DNA of 64,000 nucleotides. Origin: Sphingobacterium tenebrionis (GTDB lineage: Bacteria > Bacteroidota > Bacteroidia > Sphingobacteriales > Sphingobacteriaceae). The stretch lies in assembly GCF_037126265.1 (NCBI RefSeq), contig NZ_JAYLLN010000005.1, positions 62,001 to 126,000 of the forward strand, read 5' to 3'. Position numbers and translations under genes: made by a program. The notes under the pieces were generated by a model. That model did no database searches, had not been told where the DNA came from, and worked only from the letters and a program-made list of their open reading frames with translations. Shown piece after piece: positions 58,894-64,000 of this stretch (positions within the stretch are counted from its first letter, which is position 1; each line of letters starts with the position of its first letter).

Positions 58894-59688
58894 TTACATA
58901 CTTGCTCTACCTTGGCCAAAGCCTTTCACTACGCCTCGGTTAGAAGCCCGAACGAAACCTAAAATCTCATCCCTTAATTCTGTAGCTTCAAATTCCGCTT
59001 CAACGATGTCCAATGCTTTACCTAGGTTACTATGTTGAACAAACAACACGCGATAAATATTTTGGATCTCATTGATCTGTTCATTACTGAAACCTCTCCT
59101 TCGCAATCCTACGGAGTTAATCCCTGCATAGGAAATCGGCTCACGTGCCGCCTTGATATAAGGAGGAACATCCTTTCTAACCAAAGTACCACCGGTAACA
59201 AATGCATGGGATCCAATCTTACAGAATTGATGAACCGCCACCATACCCGCCAATACCACGTAGTCTCCTACCGTAATGTGTCCGGCCAAGGTACTTGAAT
59301 TTGAAAAGATACAATTATCTCCGATAAAGCAATCATGCGCAATATGGCTATAGGCTTGGATTAGGCAGTTTTTACCGATCACCGTTTTATAACGGTCCTT
59401 AGTACCACGGTTGATGGTCACACATTCCCTGATGGTCGTATTATCTCCAATTTCCGTAGTAGTGACCTCACCTTCGAACTTCAGATCCTGAGGTTCTCCT
59501 GAAATGACTGCTCCAGGAAAGATCCGACAGTTCTTGCCAATCCTGGCACCATTCATAATGGTCACATTGGAACCAATCCAGGTTCCTTCCCCAATTTCTA
59601 CATCCTTATGGATCGTAGTAAAGGGCTCTACAACAACATTCTGTGCTATTTTTGCCTCAGGATGTATATATGATAAGGGTTGTATCAT
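58894..59688 (-). CDS. lpxA: UDP-N-acetylglucosamine O-acyltransferase
   Basis: 264 residues. First step of lipid A synthesis. Left-handed beta-helix hexapeptide repeats run through residues ~5-190 (SYIHPEAKIAQNVVVEPFTT, WIGSNVTIMNGARIGKNCRI). Catalytic His in IQAYSHIAHDCFIGDNC. Substrate-site residues lie in VLAGMVAVHQFCKIGSHAFV TGGTLVRKDVPPYIKAAREP, followed by GINSVGLRRRGFS. The C-terminal helical region is standard. It starts 8 bases after lpxC/fabZ. Confidence 0.97.
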   Translation of the reverse strand: MIQPLSYIHPEAKIAQNVVVEPFTTIHKDVEIGEGTWIGSNVTIMNGARIGKNCRIFPGAVISGEPQDLKFEGEVTTTEIGDNTTIRECVTINRGTKDRYKTVIGKNCLIQAYSHIAHDCFIGDNCIFSNSSTLAGHITVGDYVVLAGMVAVHQFCKIGSHAFVTGGTLVRKDVPPYIKAAREPISYAGINSVGLRRRGFSNEQINEIQNIYRVLFVQHSNLGKALDIVEAEFEATELRDEILGFVRASNRGVVKGFGQGRASM

Positions 59689-59696
59689 TCGTTCTA

Positions 59697-61103
59697 TTAA
59701 TTTTCCTTGACCTTGACTATCTGAGCCATCAACTCCGCCTCACTCACTACTTTATCTCCCACCATGCCTACGCCTTTCATGCGTGCAATTCCACGACGGA
59801 TAGGTTCCAACAGTTCACAACTGAAAATCACGGTATCACCTGGTACAACTTGATTTTTGAACCTTGCGTTTTCAATCTTCAAGAATAGGGTCAACCAGTT
59901 CTCTGGGTCAGGAACAGTATTTAAGACAAGAATTCCACCTGTTTGTGCCATTGCCTCAATTTGCAATACGCCCGGAAATAATGGTGCTCCTGGAAAGTGG
60001 CCCATGAAAAGATCTTCATTCATGGTCACATTCTTAAGCCCTACCACATGTGTTTCCGACAATTCCAAAATCTTGTCAATCATCAAAAATGGTTGACGAT
60101 GCGGCAATATGTTCATGATCTGAACAGTGTCGTATACTGGAGGAGCATTTAGGTCATATACTTTTGCTCCTTTTTTATTTTTTTCGCGTTTGATCTGTGC
60201 CTTGATGCGTTTTGCAAATGCCACATTTGCCGCATGCCCCGGACGGGCAGCCATGATATGGCCTTTAATAGGTTTTCCTACTAGGGCCAAATCGCCGATC
60301 ATGTCCAATAATTTATGTCTTGCAGGTTCATTCTGATGGCGAAGAGAAATGTTGTTCAAAATACCCTCTTGCGCTACTTCCACCCGTTTGTGGAATAAGC
60401 CTTGCAACTTATCCAATTCATTATCATCCACTTCCTTATCCACAATAACAATGGCATTTGATAGATCGCCACCTTTAATCAGGTTCTGACTTACCAAAGC
60501 CTCCAGCTCATGTAAAAAGCAGAATGTTCGGGAACTTGCAATTTCCTTGCTGAATTCATCAATATTGGTAATTGAAGCATGTTGGCTTCCCAATACAGGC
60601 GAATTAAAATCGATCATACAGGTGATGCGGTACCCATCAACCGGCATAGCCACGATTTCCACTTTATTATCTGCATCCGAATAATGAATGTTATCTGTTA
60701 CCTCAAAGAAATCACGATCTGCATCTTGATCCACGAAACCTACTTCTTGGATGCCATCTATAAAAATAGCAGAGCTACCATCTAGAATAGGAACCTCAGG
60801 AGCATCTATCTCGATCAAGACGTTATCTAATTGTAAACCGACCAAAGCAGCCATCAAATGTTCAATAGTACTTACAGAAGCGCCATTTTGGGTTATGGTA
60901 GTACCTCTTGCGGTGTTGCTAACATTGTCAGCATCTACACTAACGATCGGTTGACCATCTAAATCTATGCGTTTGAATTTGTACCAATGGTTCTCTGGAG
61001 CGGGTCTCAACGTGACGTTCACCTGCTTACCAGTATGAAGGCCAACTCCTGAAAATTTTACATCAGATTTAATGGTTCTTTGTTTTACATTCATATCTAA
61101 CAT
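59697..61103 (-). CDS. lpxC-fabZ: Bifunctional UDP-3-O-acyl-GlcNAc deacetylase / 3-hydroxyacyl-ACP dehydratase
   Basis: 468 residues (461-468 depending on ATG 61103 or 61094). Residues 1-300 are LpxC: QRTIKSDVKFSGVGLHTGKQ, STIEHLMAALVGLQLDNV (Glu and zinc His), SRTFCFLHELEALVSQNLIK GG, and RHKLLDMIGDLALVG (zinc His and Asp). Residues ~320-465 are FabZ: NILPHRQPFLMIDKILEL (catalytic His) and GHFPGAPLFPGVLQIEAMAQ TGG (catalytic Glu). The fusion is typical of Bacteroidota and links lipid A commitment with hydroxyacyl-ACP use. It lies between lpxD (30 bases) and lpxA (8 bases). Confidence 0.97.
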   Translation of the reverse strand: MLDMNVKQRTIKSDVKFSGVGLHTGKQVNVTLRPAPENHWYKFKRIDLDGQPIVSVDADNVSNTARGTTITQNGASVSTIEHLMAALVGLQLDNVLIEIDAPEVPILDGSSAIFIDGIQEVGFVDQDADRDFFEVTDNIHYSDADNKVEIVAMPVDGYRITCMIDFNSPVLGSQHASITNIDEFSKEIASSRTFCFLHELEALVSQNLIKGGDLSNAIVIVDKEVDDNELDKLQGLFHKRVEVAQEGILNNISLRHQNEPARHKLLDMIGDLALVGKPIKGHIMAARPGHAANVAFAKRIKAQIKREKNKKGAKVYDLNAPPVYDTVQIMNILPHRQPFLMIDKILELSETHVVGLKNVTMNEDLFMGHFPGAPLFPGVLQIEAMAQTGGILVLNTVPDPENWLTLFLKIENARFKNQVVPGDTVIFSCELLEPIRRGIARMKGVGMVGDKVVSEAELMAQIVKVKEN

Positions 61104-61133
61104 TCGTGTTATTGCAAAAAATATCGGGTAAAG

Positions 61134-62171
61134 TTAGCTATTATTTTTGTCTTTTAATTGCCTTTCAAGCTCTGCAATGCGCTTTTCCATTTCCGGAAGC
61201 TTTGCATACAATACCTGCGATCTCAGCTCATTATTGTAAGGAAAGGCAGGACTACCACCCCATTTCTTATTCTCTTCTTTCAAGGATTTGTTCACTCCGG
61301 ATTGCGCCTGTACCTGGGTGCCTTTCGCAATGCTGATATGCCCTACAACCCCTACCTGTCCGCCAAGAACCACTTGTTCAGCAATTTTTGTGCTTCCCGA
61401 AATCCCTGTTTGTGCAGCAATAACCGTATTTTCTCCAATTTCTACATTATGGGCAATCTGAATCAGGTTGTCCAGTTTAACCCCTTTACGGATAATCGTG
61501 GATCCTAAGGTTGCCCGATCAATCACTGTATTGGAACCGATCTCCACCGCATCTTCCACGATCACATTTCCAATCTGCGGGATCTTGGCATAAGAACCAT
61601 CTTCCTGAGGTGCAAATCCGAAGCCATCGCTACCAATAATTGCCCCTGCATGAATAATGACCTGTTTGCCAATCTTACAATCCCTATATATTTTTACACC
61701 AGGATAAATCACCGTGCTATCCGCAATCTCTACATTATCCCCAATATAAACCTGGGGATAGATTTTAACCTGATCACCAATTTTCACTTGCTTACCGATA
61801 TAGCTGAAAGCACCAATATAATGATCCTGACCAATCTTTGCGGTTTCATGAATGATCACATGATCTTCAATCCCCGAGCGGTCATTCAACAGTTGATCGT
61901 ATAATTTTAATAATTCGGTAAAAGCCGAATAGGCATTTTTGACACGGATTAATGTTGATTTTACTGGTTTCTGAAGAATTAAATCCTCGTTCACTACGAT
62001 GATCCCTGCTTCGATCTGGTAGATATATTGCTCGTACTTGGGGTTTGATAGAAAGGTCAAACTTGCGGGACCTGACTCTTCTATCTTGGATAGCTGGTCA
62101 ACAACCACATCTGAGTTACCTTCTACAGTACCTTGGAGTAAATTTGCTATTTGTTCTGCGGTAAATTGCAT
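61134..62171 (-). CDS. lpxD: UDP-3-O-acylglucosamine N-acyltransferase
   Basis: 345 residues. Third lipid A enzyme. N-terminal uridine-binding domain (~1-100; GPASLTFLSNPKYEQYIYQI), then hexapeptide-repeat helix (IGDQVKIYPQVYIGDNVEIA DSTVIYPGV) with the family motif IIGSDGFGFAPQEDGSYAKI PQIGNV, TVIDRATLGSTIIRKGVKLD NLIQIAHNV (catalytic His) and WGGSPAFPYNNELRSQVLYA KLPEMEKRIAELE at the C-terminal helix. It starts 15 bases after the HD-domain gene. Confidence 0.97.
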   Translation of the reverse strand: MQFTAEQIANLLQGTVEGNSDVVVDQLSKIEESGPASLTFLSNPKYEQYIYQIEAGIIVVNEDLILQKPVKSTLIRVKNAYSAFTELLKLYDQLLNDRSGIEDHVIIHETAKIGQDHYIGAFSYIGKQVKIGDQVKIYPQVYIGDNVEIADSTVIYPGVKIYRDCKIGKQVIIHAGAIIGSDGFGFAPQEDGSYAKIPQIGNVIVEDAVEIGSNTVIDRATLGSTIIRKGVKLDNLIQIAHNVEIGENTVIAAQTGISGSTKIAEQVVLGGQVGVVGHISIAKGTQVQAQSGVNKSLKEENKKWGGSPAFPYNNELRSQVLYAKLPEMEKRIAELERQLKDKNNS

Positions 62172-62186
62172 TAAAAAATACTAAAG

Positions 62187-63449
62187 TTATATGTTAATAA
62201 TTGTATGTTGGTGCTGTGTTATATATCCGATTTCTTTTGGATAAGTTACGGCATATTTATTTACCCGTTTTGTCAGTGCTTCAATATTGGACAGATCAGA
62301 GGCTTCCGCAATATCCTTTAGCTCTCCATGCTTATCCAACACACATATCTTACCGGTCGATGAATCATAGGCACTATTCCCCACTACCTGATCATACACA
62401 AAATAACCAACTTCTTGAGCAGAAAGACCAAATCTCTCTGCTACCCGCTCTCTCAATTCTTCCAAATAGGATTCAGAAAAAGGTTCATTGCTCATCTCCG
62501 TTCTGAATAGTTCCCTACGAATAATTTTACCACACAACTTACTCAAAATCAAATCAGGATGATCGGCCCAAGATTTTATGGCAGACATGATGTCAGTATC
62601 GTCTAAACGAGTGAACCATGTTAAATGCGACTCATCCAACAGAAAAGTTTCCTTGTTGATGCGATTCAATAAAAAATGTTCCAATGCAGGGCTTGCAAAA
62701 AGCTTCTCGCCCCTGTTACTTAACTCTTTAGCTCTAGCCAAAGCTTTTATCAGCATCTGTTCTGCTGCAATGACAGTCTTATGCAGATAAACCTGCCAAT
62801 ACATCAACCTCCTGGCAATCAAAAATTTCTCTACGGAATAGATTCCCTTCACTTCAACCACCAATTCATCATCCTTGACATTCAGCATTTTGATGATCCG
62901 ATCAAAGGAGATGACACCCTCCGATACACCAGTAAAAAAACTATCCCGGTTCAGATAATCCATCCGATCCGTATCCAATTGACTAGAGACCAATTGGTGC
63001 AGAAACCGGCGATGGTATTGGTCCTTGAAGATGGTAATGGCCAGATCCAAACGTCCTGTAAACTCGATATTCAACTTATCCATCAATAAGGAGGAGATCA
63101 ATTCATGCGATACCCCTTCCACTAAAGTATGTTCTAAGGAATGAGAGAATGGGCCATGGCCAACATCATGCAGTAAAATAGCGGCCAATACAGCTTCTTC
63201 TTCCTCTTCAGAGATCTGAACATCCTTTCCCCGCAAGGTTTCGATCGCCAATCCCATCAGGTGCATGGCGCCGATTACATGTTGAAATCGGGTATGCAAT
63301 GCGCCAGGATAAACTAAATGAGTCATCGAGACTTGCTTTATATAGCGTAATCGCTGAATAAAAGGGTGCTGGATTAGGTCGTAAATGAATCCCGACGGTA
63401 TTGTCACAAAACCGTAAACTGGATCATTTATTATTTTTTTCTTGTTCAA
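62187..63449 (-). CDS. HD-domain phosphohydrolase (dGTPase/SAMHD1-like)
   Basis: 420 residues. MNKKKIINDPVYGFVTIPSG begins the family. The HD metal site: TRFQHVIGAMHLMGLAIE (first His), AILLHDVGHGPFSHSLEHT (His-Asp), LVSSQLDTDRMDYLNRDSFF TG (last Asp). YSVEKFLIARRLMYWQVYLH KTVIAAEQMLIKAL is typical of the SAMHD1-like group in Bacteroidota. Probably a dNTP triphosphohydrolase or related phosphohydrolase; the true substrate is unknown. First gene of the lpxD-lpxC/fabZ-lpxA run, divergent from porX. Confidence 0.88.
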   Translation of the reverse strand: MNKKKIINDPVYGFVTIPSGFIYDLIQHPFIQRLRYIKQVSMTHLVYPGALHTRFQHVIGAMHLMGLAIETLRGKDVQISEEEEEAVLAAILLHDVGHGPFSHSLEHTLVEGVSHELISSLLMDKLNIEFTGRLDLAITIFKDQYHRRFLHQLVSSQLDTDRMDYLNRDSFFTGVSEGVISFDRIIKMLNVKDDELVVEVKGIYSVEKFLIARRLMYWQVYLHKTVIAAEQMLIKALARAKELSNRGEKLFASPALEHFLLNRINKETFLLDESHLTWFTRLDDTDIMSAIKSWADHPDLILSKLCGKIIRRELFRTEMSNEPFSESYLEELRERVAERFGLSAQEVGYFVYDQVVGNSAYDSSTGKICVLDKHGELKDIAEASDLSNIEALTKRVNKYAVTYPKEIGYITQHQHTIINI

Positions 63450-63773
63450 TCTGCTTTAAAGTGATTAAGTATTAGCCATTTACCATGAGTTTTCATCGAA
63501 TGCTATGGCTAAGATACGCGCAAAGATACACAGATGGTACTTAATAAATGTTAAAATTATATCAAAAACCATCAAAATTGAGAGGAAAACCGCATTTTAT
63601 AGACCGAATTAACTTTCATATCTCAATCAATTGTTACAAATCTCACTAAAATTCCAATAAAAGATGTAATATATGTTATAAACACATAATTTTAATGATT
63701 ACTTAAATTCCTATCTTCTTTATTAGTTCTAAACATATATCCGTAAATTAGCCTCCATTACTCAGAACGATAC
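63450..63773. other. Divergent intergenic region between the HD-domain gene and porX
   Basis: About 320 AT-rich bases expected to hold promoters for both directions. No gene or structured RNA recognised. No unambiguous TTTG/TAnnTTTG pair found. Confidence 0.55.
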
Positions 63774-64000
63774 ATGCAGAAAATACATATACTTTGGGCA
63801 GATGATGAAATTGAGTTCCTTAAACCTCATATTTTGTTGCTGGAACAAAAGGATTACAAGGTCAAGACCGTGAACAACGGCGCGGATGCTGTGGAAGCAT
63901 TCCAGAGCGAACCCTTTGATCTGGTATTTCTGGATGAAAACATGCCTGGACTTACCGGTTTAGAAACGTTGAATATCCTTAAAGGCATCAACCCTTCCAT
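63774..64000 (+). CDS. porX: PorX-type response regulator (N-terminal part; continues beyond window)
   Basis: From ATG 63774 the frame is open to the edge (75 codons). MQKIHILWADDEIEFLKPHI, then LLLEQKDYKVKTVNNGADAV, FDLVFLDENMPGLTGLETLN is a receiver domain with acidic pocket ADDE and phosphoacceptor Asp in FLDENMPG. The opening (I.ILW.DDEI..LKPHI.FLE..GY.V) is distinctive of PorX, the regulator of type IX secretion genes, which carries a C-terminal PglZ-like domain. That second domain lies outside the window, so the name rests on the N-terminus only. Confidence 0.82.
   Translation, partial: MQKIHILWADDEIEFLKPHILLLEQKDYKVKTVNNGADAVEAFQSEPFDLVFLDENMPGLTGLETLNILKGINPS

Noticed and set aside
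1..64000. tRNA, rRNA, tmRNA, prophage or intact insertion sequence
   Set aside because: None recognised on either strand by inspection; intergenic regions are AT-rich or repeats.

Overview
The window is a contiguous piece of a Bacteroidota chromosome, most likely family Sphingobacteriaceae (Sphingobacterium or Pedobacter type). The evidence is three SusC/SusD outer-membrane pairs, promoters of the Bacteroidota form TTTG-N18-20-TAnnTTTG, an LpxC-FabZ fusion, a PorX-type regulator (type IX secretion control), a DUF2723 membrane protein, DUF4271 next to HemD, and an EF-P of the PGNLRAF type. No tRNA, rRNA, CRISPR array, prophage or intact insertion sequence was found. The window is mostly core metabolism, with a 17-kb nutrient-uptake block in the middle.

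Layout. 1-2.0 kb: C-terminally cut DUF2723 membrane protein (-). 2.4-5.2 kb: small secreted protein (+), then metF behind a SAM-I riboswitch, rimM and rpsP (all -). 5.3-12.1 kb: addA-addB recombination nuclease and a DsrE-like protein (+). 12.2-19.7 kb: JmjC-like protein, hemD-DUF4271, tag, hpt with an AsmA-like/GT51 transglycosylase, and mrp. 19.9-36.85 kb: three consecutive susC-susD operons on the minus strand, two of them with an extra lipoprotein. They share promoter architecture and a conserved initially transcribed sequence, but no degradative enzyme or dedicated regulator lies beside them. 37.2-42.0 kb: trmD, then a trpE-trpG-trpC operon preceded by a transcription attenuator with a Trp-Trp leader peptide, then dusB. 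42.2-45.2 kb: amidohydrolase, acylphosphatase and flippase (-). 45.3-49.0 kb: TPP riboswitch with a TonB-dependent receptor (probable thiamine transporter), dtd and a MazG-like gene (+). 49.3-56.8 kb: EEP-family hydrolase, gamma-glutamyltransferase, rmuC, a degenerate arginase-fold protein, an epimerase and a SerB-ACT fusion. 57.0-63.4 kb: a minus-strand run of HD hydrolase, lpxD, lpxC/fabZ, lpxA, lone ABC ATPase, efp and 5-formyl-THF cyclo-ligase. The start of porX lies divergently at the right edge.

Three RNA control elements were read directly from sequence: a SAM-I aptamer (metF), a TPP aptamer (TonB receptor) and a peptide-coded attenuator (trp). Between genes lie several repeat families. 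One is a composite palindrome (CGTCATTGCGAGG / GAAGCAATCTT type) present three times. Another is a CATACT-rich repeat present twice. There is also a 22-bp inverted repeat and a 21-bp tandem repeat around dtd.

The items most worth following up are the trp attenuator, the start-site motif shared by the three susC operons, the AsmA-like/GT51 fusion, the SerB fusion that carries a SerA remnant without its NAD domain, and the arginase-fold protein that has lost several metal ligands.
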